A DNA stretch of 64,000 bases from Sphingomonas sp. 28-66-16 (lineage in GTDB: Bacteria > Pseudomonadota > Alphaproteobacteria > Sphingomonadales > Sphingomonadaceae): contig NCGF01000004.1 in NCBI GenBank assembly GCA_002281485.1, positions 82,386 to 146,385 of the forward strand. The letters are read 5' to 3'. Under the pieces are notes generated by a model that ran no database searches, was not told the origin of the DNA, and was given only the letters and a program-made list of their open reading frames with translations. The position numbers and the translations under genes were made by a program. Shown in pieces: positions 1 through 8,466 of the stretch (the first letter of the stretch is position 1; each line of letters starts with the position of its first letter).

Positions 1-115
1 GACCGAGATCGCGGACGATATGTGCCCGGCCCTTTACGACCACCGCAAGCTCCATCGCGCCGGGATTGGGCCGGCAGCCGCCGTCAAAGTAGATTTTGAG
101 GAGACGATCGCTCAT
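1..115 (-). CDS. RNase H-fold protein (ribonuclease HI family), N-terminal part only
   Basis: Only the first 38 codons are inside the window; the gene runs off the left edge. The reading begins M-S-D-R-L-L-K-I-Y-F-D-G-G-C-R-P-N-P-G. The YFDGGxxPNPG stretch is the first beta-strand of RNase HI-type folds, and its Asp would be the first metal-binding acidic residue. It starts 9 bases after the stop of the helicase gene on the same strand, so the two are probably co-transcribed. RNase HI enzymes cut RNA in RNA:DNA hybrids, which fits a DNA-repair helicase partner. The remaining catalytic residues cannot be seen, so a non-catalytic reverse-transcriptase-like relative is not excluded. Confidence 0.7.
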   Translation of the reverse strand, partial: MSDRLLKIYFDGGCRPNPGAMELAVVVKGRAHIVRDLG

Positions 116-124
116 CGGCGGGCG

Positions 125-2428
125 TCAGCCGATCGCCACGAAGCTGTCCATCACGCGTTTGCGGCCAGCGCTTTCGAAATCGATCTCGAGCTTGTTGCCC
201 TCGATCTCGGCGATCGCGCCATAGCCGAATTTCTGGTGGAAGACGCGCATGCCCACGCTCAGGTCGCTCCGTCCCTTGTTGCCGATGCTGACGGCGCTGG
301 CGCGCGATTCGACGACGCGGGACGGTTCGCGCGTGAAGGTTCGGGTGCTGAAGCCGCCGCCTGGAGTGCCGGTCCCCGCAGCGCGCTGCCAGCCGGGCCC
401 GCGGCCGGTGCCGCGCGCGACATCGGCGAACGGATCGGCGCGTTCGGACCAGTTGGCGCGCCACAGGCTTTCGCCGCCCGACATGCTGCTCTCGCTGTCG
501 ATATGCGCCGACGGCAGCTCCCCGACGAAGCGGCTGGGGATGCTCGACGTCCATTGCCCGTAGATGCGGCGATTGGCGGCGTGGAGGATGATCGCGCGCC
601 GCCTTGCGCGGGTGATCGCCACATAAGCGAGGCGGCGCTCCTCCTCGAGGCTGGCCAGCCCGCCTTCGTCGATCGCGCGCTGCGATGGGAACAACCCTTC
701 CTCCCAGCCGACAAGGAAGACCGTGTCATATTCCAGCCCTTTGGCGGCGTGGATCGTCATGATCGTGACCTTGGCGTCCTCGGCCTGCGCCTCGTTGTCC
801 ATCACGAGGCTGACATGTTCGAGGAACGCGCCGAGATTTTCATATTCCTCCATCGCGCGAACGAGTTCCGACAGGTTTTCGAGTCGGCCCGAGGCCTCGG
901 TCGATTTCTCGGCCTGGAGCACGGCGGTGTAACCGCTTTCGTCGAGTATCTGGCGGGCCAGCTCGGGGTGCGGCAGGTCCGCTGCCATTTGCCGCCAGCG
1001 CGCCATGTCGATCACGAAATTGCCGAGCGAGCGTCGCGCCTGCGGGGTGAGTTCGTCGGTATCGAGGATCCGCGCGGCCGCGGTGGTCAGCGGAATACCT
1101 TCCGCGCGCGCCAGTTGATGGACCTTCTGGACCGCCTTGTCGCCGAGCCCGCGCTTGGGGACATTGACGATGCGTTCGAAGGCGAGATCATCGGCGGGCT
1201 GGCTGACGACGCGCAGATAGGCCAGCGCATCGCGGATTTCGGCGCGCTCGTAGAAGCGGAAACCGCCGACGATGCGGTACGGCATGCCGATCGCGATGAA
1301 GCGGTCCTCGAACTCGCGGGTCTGGTGCTGCGCGCGCACCAGGATCGCAATCTCGTCGAGCGACTTGCCGCCGCGTTGGGCCGACTCGATTTCCTCGCCG
1401 ACACGGCGCGCTTCCTCGGGGCCATCCCAGATGCCGAGCACCTTGACCTTTTCGCCCTCGGCCTCGTCGGTCCAGAGCGTTTTGCCGAGCCGGCCGGCAT
1501 TATTGGCGATCACCCCCGATGCGGCGGCGAGAATATGCGGGGTGCTGCGGTAATTCTGTTCGAGCTTGATGACCTTGGCGCCCGGAAAATCCTTCTCGAA
1601 CTTCAGGATGTTTTCGACCTGCGCGCCGCGCCAAGAATAGATCGACTGGTCGTCGTCGCCCACGCAGCAGATGTTCTTGCGCTCCTGCGCAAGCAGACGG
1701 AGCCAGAGATACTGGACGCTGTTGGTATCCTGATATTCGTCGACCATGATATAGCGGAAACGCTGCTGATACTGGTTCAGCACCTCGCGGTCGCGCTTCA
1801 GGATGGTCAGCATGTGCAGCAGCAGATCGCCGAAATCGCAGGCGTTGAGCGCGACGAGACGCGCCTGATAGGCGGCGTACATTTCCTTGCCGCGGCCGTT
1901 GGCATAGCTTTCGCTCTCGCCGGCATCGATATCGGCGGGGGTCAGCCCCTTGTTCTTCCAGCCGTCGATAATGCCGCCGAGCTGCCGCGCGGGCCAGCGC
2001 TTTTCGTCGAGATCGGCGGCGAGAATGAGCTGCTTGAGCAGGCGCAATTGGTCATCGGTATCGAGAATCGTGAAGTTCGATTGCAGCCCGACGAGTTCGG
2101 CATGCCGCCTGAGCATCTTCGCGCCGATCGCGTGGAAGGTGCCCAGCCACGGCATGCCCTCCACCACATCGCCGACGATGGCGCGCACCCGGTGGCGCAT
2201 TTCGCGTGCCGCCTTGTTGGTGAAGGTCACCGACAGGATTTCGCTGGGATAGGCTTTGCGCGTGTAGAGCAGATGCGCGAGCCGGGCGGTCAGGGCCGCG
2301 GTTTTGCCGGTGCCGGCGCCCGCCAGCACGAGCACGGGCCCTTCGGTCGTCAGGACGGCTTCGCGCTGGGGTGCATTGAGGCCCTTCAGATAGGGCGGGT
2401 CCTGCGGCGAAGGGGCGGGAAGACTCAT
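125..2428 (-). CDS. UvrD/PcrA-type superfamily 1 DNA helicase
   Basis: A 767-residue 3'-5' DNA helicase of the UvrD/Rep/PcrA family, used in repair and replication. All SF1A motifs are visible: Q motif LNAPQREAV, Walker A AGAGTGKT, motif II DEYQDTN, motif III GDDDQSIYSWRGA, motif IV LEQNYRST, motif V TIHAAKGLEYD and motif VI AYVAITRAR. The last ~45 residues (VFHQKFGYG, then IDFE) look like the tudor-like C-terminal domain that binds RNA polymerase in PcrA/UvrD. The frame is open a further 28 codons upstream to a GTG, but the ATG followed by SLPAPSPQ is preferred because homology begins soon after it. UvrD and PcrA cannot be separated from the sequence alone. Confidence 0.95.
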   Translation of the reverse strand: MSLPAPSPQDPPYLKGLNAPQREAVLTTEGPVLVLAGAGTGKTAALTARLAHLLYTRKAYPSEILSVTFTNKAAREMRHRVRAIVGDVVEGMPWLGTFHAIGAKMLRRHAELVGLQSNFTILDTDDQLRLLKQLILAADLDEKRWPARQLGGIIDGWKNKGLTPADIDAGESESYANGRGKEMYAAYQARLVALNACDFGDLLLHMLTILKRDREVLNQYQQRFRYIMVDEYQDTNSVQYLWLRLLAQERKNICCVGDDDQSIYSWRGAQVENILKFEKDFPGAKVIKLEQNYRSTPHILAAASGVIANNAGRLGKTLWTDEAEGEKVKVLGIWDGPEEARRVGEEIESAQRGGKSLDEIAILVRAQHQTREFEDRFIAIGMPYRIVGGFRFYERAEIRDALAYLRVVSQPADDLAFERIVNVPKRGLGDKAVQKVHQLARAEGIPLTTAAARILDTDELTPQARRSLGNFVIDMARWRQMAADLPHPELARQILDESGYTAVLQAEKSTEASGRLENLSELVRAMEEYENLGAFLEHVSLVMDNEAQAEDAKVTIMTIHAAKGLEYDTVFLVGWEEGLFPSQRAIDEGGLASLEEERRLAYVAITRARRRAIILHAANRRIYGQWTSSIPSRFVGELPSAHIDSESSMSGGESLWRANWSERADPFADVARGTGRGPGWQRAAGTGTPGGGFSTRTFTREPSRVVESRASAVSIGNKGRSDLSVGMRVFHQKFGYGAIAEIEGNKLEIDFESAGRKRVMDSFVAIG

Positions 2429-2486
2429 CGGTGAACAGGTAGGGAACGCAGGCGGCGAGGGCAACCGCGCTTTTGCGGGGGCCGGC

Positions 2487-3725
2487 TCAGCCCTCCGATG
2501 CTGCCTCGGCACGCACCAGCCGGCTCATCGTTTCGAGATAGGCGGCGGCTCCGGCTTCGATCGTGAAGCGTCGGGCATGCGCGCGGGCGCTGTCGGTACA
2601 GGGCTGGCAGCGGCTGGCCTTGTCCATCGCGCCGGCGAGCGCGGCGACATCGCCCGTCGGCACCAGCTTGCCGAACCGGCCCTGACCGAGCAGATCGGGC
2701 ATCGAGACACTGCAATCGGTCGCAACGACGGCAAGCCCTGCGGCCACCGCTTCGATGATCACCGCCGGCACGCCTTCGTAAGCCGATGACATCACCAGCG
2801 TGTCGGCGTCGCGCAGCCAATGATCGAGCGAATCGACGTGGCCGGGCATCGCCAGCCGATCGGCAATCCCCAGCCGCGCCGCCCGCTGCTCGAGGTCGGC
2901 CCGTTCGGGTCCCTCGCCCAGGATCGTCAGCCGATCGTCGGGAGCGGCGATCCGGGCAAAGGCAGCGAGCAGCAGCGCGAAATTCTTTTGCGCCGTCAGC
3001 CGACCGATCGCGATGAACCGCCGTCCTTTACGAACGGCGAGGGGCGGCGAGCGCGTCGCGCCAAGGCGGTCGAGTTCGGCTTCGAACAGCACCGGATCGT
3101 TGATGATCGTGATGCGATCCCGGCCGACGCGCATGCCTTCGGCGATTTCCTGCGCCATCGCCGGCGCCATGCCGACGAAATGATCGATCAACCGGCCCTG
3201 AATCTTCAGCCAGCGATGATAGAAGACGCGAACCAGCCAGGGCATGTCGCGGCGCGCCAGATCGTTGCTGATCTTGGCGATGATCGGCGGACAGGCCTTG
3301 CCGAGAATCAGCCTGAGGCCGACCGCGATGGCGCTGTAGGTATTGCCCGCGCAGAAGATCACGTCCGGACGGTCGCGCCGGATGATTGCCGGCAACAGCA
3401 GCAACATGTGCACTATTCGGGTTCGCGGGCCCGGCACGAACCGTCCAGCCAGGACCTGATACTGGATCGCGGTGGCGGGCGCGCGCGCGGCGCCGCTATC
3501 GCAACCGACGATGATGTTGGTTTGCGCGCCGCGCGCCGCCCAGGCCGCATTGAGCCGCAGCGCCACGCGCTCGACGCCGCCGGGATCGAAGCCGTGCAGA
3601 TACGTCAGGATTCGCAGCGGCCGTGCCGGCCCACCGGCCTCGACCGTGGGCGCGTAACGGGTGATCATAGTGCGGCGACCGGGTGACGAACCGACCCGGT
3701 CGATCGTATTTGCGCTTAACGGCAT
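2487..3725 (-). CDS. Glycosyltransferase family 4 (GT-B fold)
   Basis: About 412 residues. The N-terminal acceptor domain begins LRILTYLHGFDPGGVERVALRL, with the GGxE/VER loop of GT4 enzymes. The C-terminal donor domain has RFIAIGRLTAQKNF, GEGPERADL and the EX7E-type motif EGVPAVIIEAVAAG. Such enzymes move a sugar from an NDP-sugar to a lipid or glycan during exopolysaccharide or lipopolysaccharide assembly; acceptor and sugar cannot be told. I chose the ATG at 3725, with GGATGG some 10 bases upstream. Another ATG at 3668 is possible and lies nearer to the conserved region. It is a single gene, not part of a visible polysaccharide cluster. Confidence 0.85.
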   Translation of the reverse strand: MPLSANTIDRVGSSPGRRTMITRYAPTVEAGGPARPLRILTYLHGFDPGGVERVALRLNAAWAARGAQTNIIVGCDSGAARAPATAIQYQVLAGRFVPGPRTRIVHMLLLLPAIIRRDRPDVIFCAGNTYSAIAVGLRLILGKACPPIIAKISNDLARRDMPWLVRVFYHRWLKIQGRLIDHFVGMAPAMAQEIAEGMRVGRDRITIINDPVLFEAELDRLGATRSPPLAVRKGRRFIAIGRLTAQKNFALLLAAFARIAAPDDRLTILGEGPERADLEQRAARLGIADRLAMPGHVDSLDHWLRDADTLVMSSAYEGVPAVIIEAVAAGLAVVATDCSVSMPDLLGQGRFGKLVPTGDVAALAGAMDKASRCQPCTDSARAHARRFTIEAGAAAYLETMSRLVRAEAASEG

Positions 3726-3930
3726 GCGTTGATCGCCATCCAAGAACCCGCCCCGATCGTTGATCGCCGTAGGTACAATCGCCCGCCGAAGCAATGCGCT
3801 GCGCGCGCGATCATCAGTCACGCCGAACGGTCTAGCGTCCATTCGGTGCCACTTTATGGTCAAATCATGGCGCGCTTGCGATTGGCCGATGCAGCATTAG
3901 GATCGAGCCGGGGACGATCGGAGACAGTGC

Positions 3931-4314
3931 ATGACTGCCGTAGCAATCCAACGCTGGCACGCGGTGATGAAGGCGCGCGACCTTGGCGGCCTCGGGGCGC
4001 TGATCGCCGACGATTGCGTCTTTCAGTCGCCGGCGGTGCACACGCCGCAAAAGGGCAAGGCGCTGACGATCAATTATCTGTCGGCGGCGATGACGGTGCT
4101 CGGCACGCCTGATTTTCGGTACGTCGAGCAATGGATCGGCGCCACCTCGGCGGTGCTCGAATTTTCGCTGACGCTCGACGGAATCGCGGTCAACGGTGTC
4201 GACATCATTCACTGGAACGATGCCGACCAGATCGTCAATTTTCGGGTGATGATCCGCCCGGTCAAAGCGTTGCAGGCGGTGATGCCGGCCATGGCCGCCG
4301 TGCTGGCGGCGTAA
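3931..4314 (+). CDS. SnoaL/NTF2-like fold protein
   Basis: 127 residues with the cone-shaped NTF2/SnoaL pattern: an N-terminal helix (AIQRWHAVMKARDLGGLGALIADDCVFQSP) followed by strands ending NFRVMIRPVKAL. A good ribosome site, GGAGA, sits seven bases before the ATG. The family includes small-molecule isomerases, cyclases and many proteins of unknown role, and no substrate can be assigned. The GT gene is divergent upstream, with about 200 bases between the two starts in which I see no clear promoter. The Pit gene follows 128 bases downstream behind its own palindrome, so this is probably a separate transcription unit. Confidence 0.8.
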   Translation: MTAVAIQRWHAVMKARDLGGLGALIADDCVFQSPAVHTPQKGKALTINYLSAAMTVLGTPDFRYVEQWIGATSAVLEFSLTLDGIAVNGVDIIHWNDADQIVNFRVMIRPVKALQAVMPAMAAVLAA

Positions 4315-4400
4315 TCATCGCGCCGCCGCCGATTGTTGATGCTTGCTTGCCGACCGGCCACGGCGCTAGGGGCTCCGCAGCGAGGATGGCCGGACATACG

Positions 4401-4418
4401 CTGTCATCCATATGACAT
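4401..4418. promoter_or_regulatory. Pho-box-like palindrome upstream of the Pit gene
   Basis: The site reads CTGTCAT-CCAT-ATGACAT, 24 bases before the Pit start codon. The first half equals the alphaproteobacterial PhoB half-site (CTGTCAT, 7-4-7 layout). The second matches at five of seven positions and turns the core into a perfect inverted repeat TGTCA-N6-TGACA. PhoB control of a Pit transporter would make sense, but PhoB normally binds direct repeats. A different dimeric regulator is therefore possible. Confidence 0.45.
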
Positions 4419-4442
4419 AATAATCGACCACGGATTGAGCCA

Positions 4443-6089
4443 ATGGCATCCCAGACCCTACCGGCCGATGACAGCGGCGCATCCGTCGCGCGACCGTCGC
4501 TCGATGCCGCCGCGCATCCCGCCGGGCGCTGGCTTTTTCTCGCGGCGCTCGCCGGTGGATTGATCTACGCCGGTTTCAGCATCTTTGCCGATACCGCGCA
4601 GGTTGGCGAAAGCCTGGCGACCGGGGTGTTTCTGTTTCTGGTGCTGGCGCTGGTGATCGCGCTTGGCTTCGAGTTCGTGAACGGCTTTCACGATACCGCC
4701 AACGCCGTCGCGACGGTGATCTACACCAATTCGATGTCGGCGCCGGTGGCCGTCGTCTGGTCGGGCTTTTTCAATTTCCTCGGCGTGCTGCTGTCGACCG
4801 GGGCGGTGGCCTATTCTATCGTCACCTTGCTGCCAGTCGAACTGATCCTCAACGTCGGCAGCAGCGCCGGTTTCGCGATGATCTTCGCGCTGCTGCTTGC
4901 GGCGGTGATCTGGAACCTCGCGACCTGGTATGTCGGCCTGCCCAATTCGTCGAGCCACGCGCTGATCGGATCGATCCTCGGCGTCGGCTTCGCCAATCAG
5001 CTGATCTCGGCGAGTACCAACGGGACTTCCGGGGTCGATTGGGGGCAAGCACAGAAAGTGCTCTCGGCGTTGCTGTTCAGCCCGATGGTCGGCTTTGTCG
5101 GCGCGCTCGTCCTGTTGCTGGTGATGAAGCGGGTACTGAGCAACCGCAAGCTCTATGAAGCGCCGACCTCCAATGCACCGCCGCCGCCCGGGATCCGCGC
5201 GCTGCTGATCTTCACTTGCACCGCCGTGTCGTTCGCGCATGGCGGCAATGACGGGCAGAAGGGCATGGGACTGATCATGCTGATTCTGATCGGCTGCGCG
5301 CCGACCGCCTATGCGCTCAACCGGACGATGCCCGAAAGCGCCACGCCGGCGTTCATCGAACGGACGATCGCGGCTGCCGATGTCTTTCGTGACCATGCCG
5401 GCAGCGCGACGGTAACCCCCGGGGCCGCGCGCGAGGTGCTCGCCAGTGCGCTCAAGACCAAGTCGGCGAGCGACCCGGTCGTTTATGCAGCGATCGACAC
5501 CGTCTCGCGCGATATCGGCGCGCGCCTCGGCAATTACGGGTCGCTGAGCAAGGTGCCGGCGGCGGCGACGCCCAATCTGCGCAATGACATGTATCTCGTG
5601 CTCGATACGACCAAGCTGGTGACCAAGAGCGCAACGGTCCATGACGCCTTTTCGGAAGCCGAGATCAAGGCGGTCGGCGCCTATCAGAAGGGCCTCGAGG
5701 ACGGCACGCGCTTCATCCCGCTGTGGGTGAAGATCACCGTCGCGATTGCGCTCGGGCTCGGCACGATGGTCGGCTGGAAGCGGATCGTCGTCACCGTCGG
5801 CGAAAAGATCGGCAAGTCGCACATGACCTATGGCATGGGCGCTTCGGCCGAACTGATGGCAGCGGCGACGATCCTGCTCGCCGAACGCTATGGCCTGCCG
5901 GTCTCGACCACGCACATCCTCTCGAGCGGGGTTGCGGGCGCCTCGGTCGCCAATGGCCAGGGACTTCAGGCAAGGACGATTCGGAATATGGCGCTGGCAT
6001 GGCTATTGACCCTGCCCGTGGCGATGGCGCTCTCGGGCGGCCTCTACTGGCTGTTCCTGACGATCGTCCGCGCCGCCGGGAGCGCCTGA
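4443..6089 (+). CDS. pit: Inorganic phosphate transporter, PiT family
   Basis: 548 residues. PiT proteins carry phosphate (as metal-phosphate) with H+ or Na+ across the inner membrane. Both inverted-repeat signature regions are visible: GFHDTANAVATVIYTNS near residue 76 with SSSHALIGSILG, and the second copy AHGGNDGQKGMG plus PVSTTHILSSGVAG near the C-terminus. Between them, at roughly residues 290-425, lies a hydrophilic insert of about 135 residues (MPESATPAFIERT through EDGTRF). That insert makes the protein longer than a minimal PiT. No phoU-like DUF47 gene, which often precedes pit in alphaproteobacteria, is present. The start has a weak ribosome site (TTGAGCC). Confidence 0.93.
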   Translation: MASQTLPADDSGASVARPSLDAAAHPAGRWLFLAALAGGLIYAGFSIFADTAQVGESLATGVFLFLVLALVIALGFEFVNGFHDTANAVATVIYTNSMSAPVAVVWSGFFNFLGVLLSTGAVAYSIVTLLPVELILNVGSSAGFAMIFALLLAAVIWNLATWYVGLPNSSSHALIGSILGVGFANQLISASTNGTSGVDWGQAQKVLSALLFSPMVGFVGALVLLLVMKRVLSNRKLYEAPTSNAPPPPGIRALLIFTCTAVSFAHGGNDGQKGMGLIMLILIGCAPTAYALNRTMPESATPAFIERTIAAADVFRDHAGSATVTPGAAREVLASALKTKSASDPVVYAAIDTVSRDIGARLGNYGSLSKVPAAATPNLRNDMYLVLDTTKLVTKSATVHDAFSEAEIKAVGAYQKGLEDGTRFIPLWVKITVAIALGLGTMVGWKRIVVTVGEKIGKSHMTYGMGASAELMAAATILLAERYGLPVSTTHILSSGVAGASVANGQGLQARTIRNMALAWLLTLPVAMALSGGLYWLFLTIVRAAGSA

Positions 6090-6141
6090 ATCCGCCGCCG
6101 CGCCCGTTAGACAAAGCGCACGGGAACGGTATGGCAGGCAG

Positions 6142-7422
6142 ATGACCGCCGCCGCCCGCCCCAACCCGCTGATCGCGCAACGCCGCGTGCTCGTCGCAAG
6201 TCTCGTCGGCACGTCGATCGAATTCTACGATTTCTATATCTATGCGACCGCGGCGGCCCTGGTCTTCGGGCCGCTGTTCTTTCCGGCCGAGGACAAGGCC
6301 GCGCAATTGCTGCTGTCCTATGCGAGCTTCGGCCTGGCCTTTGTCGCCAGACCCGTCGGCGCCGCCATTTTCGGCCATTTCGGCGATCGGGTCGGCCGCA
6401 AATCGACGCTCGTCGCCTCGCTGTTGCTGATGGGGGGCTCGACCGTGCTGATCGCCTTCCTGCCCACTTACGCCCAGATCGGCTGGGGTGCGCCCTTTAT
6501 CCTGTGCCTGCTGCGCTTCGGCCAGGGGCTCGGCCTCGGTGGCGAATGGGGCGGGGCATCGTTGCTCGCGGTCGAGAATGCCCCGCCGGGCTGGGCAGGC
6601 CGGTTCGGGATGTTCCCGCCGCTCGGTGCGCCGATCGGATTCGTCGCCGCCAATGGTTTCTTCCTCATCCTCGGCCTGACACTGAGCGATGATCAGTTTC
6701 GCGCCTGGGGCTGGCGATTGCCGTTTCTGGCAAGCGCCGTGCTGGTGCTCGTCGGGCTCTGGGTGCGGCTCAAGCTGACCGAGACGCCCCCCTTTGCCGC
6801 GGCGGCGAAGCAGGGGCGGTTGCCCCGGGTGCCGATCGCCCAGCTGCTTCGGCACGATCTGCGCGCGACGCTGGCGGGAACGTTCGGCGTGATCGCGTGC
6901 TTTGCATTGTTCTATATCGCGACTGCCTTTGCGCTTGGCTATGGCACGACGACGCTCGGTCATTCGCGACAGGCGTTTCTGGTCGTCGAGTTGCTCGCGA
7001 TTCCCTTTCTCGCGCTCGGCGTCATCCTGTCGTGCACGCTGGCTGATCGCCACGGCCTGTCCGCGATGCTGCGCCTGGGATTCGGCGGCGCCGTGATCGT
7101 CGGGCTGGCAATGGGACCGATGCTCGGCGCGGCCTCGCTGGTGATCGTCTGGCTCTGGTTGTCGCTGGCACTGTTCGTGATGGGCTTCGCTTATGGGCCG
7201 CTCGGGGCGTGGCTGCCGTCGCTGTTCGGTGCGGGGGTGCGCTACACCGGGGTGTCGCTGGCGTTCAACCTGGGCGGGATCATCGGCGGCGCACTGGCGC
7301 CGATCGTCGCGCAGGCATTGGCCGAGCGCGGCGGGCTGGCGCTGGTCGGGGCGTATCTGGTGGTCGCGGCATTGCTCAGTATCGGCGGTCTGGCGCTGGT
7401 CAAATCACCCGTCGGCAAATGA
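6142..7422 (+). CDS. MFS transporter, metabolite:H+ symporter (MHS) family
   Basis: 426 residues with twelve predicted membrane spans. The N-terminus (SLVGTSIEFYDFYIYATAA) and the loop 2-3 motif FGHFGDRVGRKSTL are the hallmark of MHS carriers such as ShiA, ProP and KgtP. The stretch GLGGEWGGASLLAVENAP is also typical. The family imports carboxylates, shikimate, proline or betaine; the substrate here is unknown. It begins 52 bases after pit on the same strand, with AGGCAG before the ATG. It converges with the PsiE gene with only three bases between the two stops. Confidence 0.9.
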   Translation: MTAAARPNPLIAQRRVLVASLVGTSIEFYDFYIYATAAALVFGPLFFPAEDKAAQLLLSYASFGLAFVARPVGAAIFGHFGDRVGRKSTLVASLLLMGGSTVLIAFLPTYAQIGWGAPFILCLLRFGQGLGLGGEWGGASLLAVENAPPGWAGRFGMFPPLGAPIGFVAANGFFLILGLTLSDDQFRAWGWRLPFLASAVLVLVGLWVRLKLTETPPFAAAAKQGRLPRVPIAQLLRHDLRATLAGTFGVIACFALFYIATAFALGYGTTTLGHSRQAFLVVELLAIPFLALGVILSCTLADRHGLSAMLRLGFGGAVIVGLAMGPMLGAASLVIVWLWLSLALFVMGFAYGPLGAWLPSLFGAGVRYTGVSLAFNLGGIIGGALAPIVAQALAERGGLALVGAYLVVAALLSIGGLALVKSPVGK

Positions 7423-7425
7423 CGT

Positions 7426-7866
7426 TCAGCCCTTGCTGGCGCGGAGGATGACGACGGCGGAGATGGCGAGCAACAGGATGGCGCTCGCCTCGAAAACGAT
7501 ATTCTCGGGCGCCATTTCCTTGCCCTGCAGCACGATCAGCCGGGCGAGCGCGGTAATCGCAATGAAGATCGGATAAATGAACGGCGAGCCGCTCCGCGTG
7601 TAGAACACCGCGACCATCCCGATGACTTCGGTGTAGAGAAACATCAGCAGGATATCGGCCAGCCCGATCGTCTGGCGCTGGTACACGCCGGTCATTTCGA
7701 TCGCGGCGGCGCCGAGCGTCATCGCGGCGATGACGATGAGCAGAAAGCTTTCGATGAAATGAAACCCGTCGATCGCCCGCGGATGGGCGGCGGGGCGCTC
7801 GGGCGCGACCGGCAGTTCCGCCGTGGCGGTCTGCGCTGTGCGGTCGGGATGAAGCGGTTCAGCCAT
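7426..7866 (-). CDS. PsiE family (phosphate-starvation-inducible E) membrane protein
   Basis: 146 residues: a hydrophilic N-terminal tail, then four predicted membrane spans (FIESFLLIVIAAMTLGAAA, LADILLMFLYTEVIGMVAVF, YPIFIAITALARLIVL, ASAILLLAISAVVIL). The pattern FIES...LYTEV...FIYPIFIAITALAR is characteristic of PsiE proteins. E. coli psiE responds to PhoB and CRP, but the protein's role is unknown. Its position two genes from pit suggests a phosphate-linked patch, though no Pho site is visible before this gene. The ATG at 7866 is preferred; an ATG at 7878 is in frame but sits directly on GTAGG. Confidence 0.85.
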   Translation of the reverse strand: MAEPLHPDRTAQTATAELPVAPERPAAHPRAIDGFHFIESFLLIVIAAMTLGAAAIEMTGVYQRQTIGLADILLMFLYTEVIGMVAVFYTRSGSPFIYPIFIAITALARLIVLQGKEMAPENIVFEASAILLLAISAVVILRASKG

Positions 7867-7923
7867 GATCGCCGCCATCCTACAGCAGATTACGCGATGC
7901 GCCAGCGGTTGGGCGCGGTGGCG

Positions 7924-8463
7924 CTACGCCGCCAGCCGAAGCAGCGTGAGCCGGGCGCGCCCATGGGTGCGATCGGCATCGATCGCGAAGCCCGGGACGG
8001 TCACCGGTTCGTTGAAAGCGGTTTCGATGCTCACCCAGCTCGCCGGGCCGATCCAACCGAGCCGGGTGAGCTTGTCGAGCGCGACGGCGCCGGCGCCCGA
8101 GCCATAGGGCGGGTCCATCATTATGATATCGAGCGGAGCGGGAGCGACGCCGAGCGACAGCACCGACATCGGGCGAACGTCGCCGGTCGCGCCGAGCTTG
8201 GCGAGATTGGCCCGCAGCGCATCGATCGCCGGCCGGTCCTGCTCGACGAACAGGCAGGTCGCCGCGCCGCGCGACAGCGCCTCGATCCCCAGCGCGCCCG
8301 ATCCGGCGAACAGATCGGCGACCGCCAGCCCCTCGAAGCTGCCGACGCGGCTGACCAACATCGAAAACAAGGCCTCGCGGGTGCGATCGGCGGTCGGGCG
8401 GGTGGCGTCGCCCTTGGGCGCCGCCAGCGGGCGACCGCGCCATCTGCCGGCAATCACGCGCAT
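7924..8463 (-). CDS. rsmD: 16S rRNA (guanine(966)-N2)-methyltransferase RsmD
   Basis: 179 residues, the usual RsmD length. It begins MRVIAGRWRGRPL, then TRPTADRTREALFSML, the SAM-binding loop DLFAGSGALGIEALSRGA and the catalytic MMDPPYGSG. All four blocks are hallmarks of RsmD, which methylates G966 of 16S rRNA in the small subunit. It lies three bases after the stop of the pseudouridine synthase gene on the same strand, so the two rRNA-modification genes form one operon. Confidence 0.95.
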   Translation of the reverse strand: MRVIAGRWRGRPLAAPKGDATRPTADRTREALFSMLVSRVGSFEGLAVADLFAGSGALGIEALSRGAATCLFVEQDRPAIDALRANLAKLGATGDVRPMSVLSLGVAPAPLDIIMMDPPYGSGAGAVALDKLTRLGWIGPASWVSIETAFNEPVTVPGFAIDADRTHGRARLTLLRLAA

Positions 8464-8466
8464 CGG

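Noticed and set aside
20-2434. Long open frame on the plus strand opposite the helicase gene (804 codons)
   Set aside because: Its product is low-complexity and matches nothing; it is the antisense of uvrD-type codons in GC-rich DNA.
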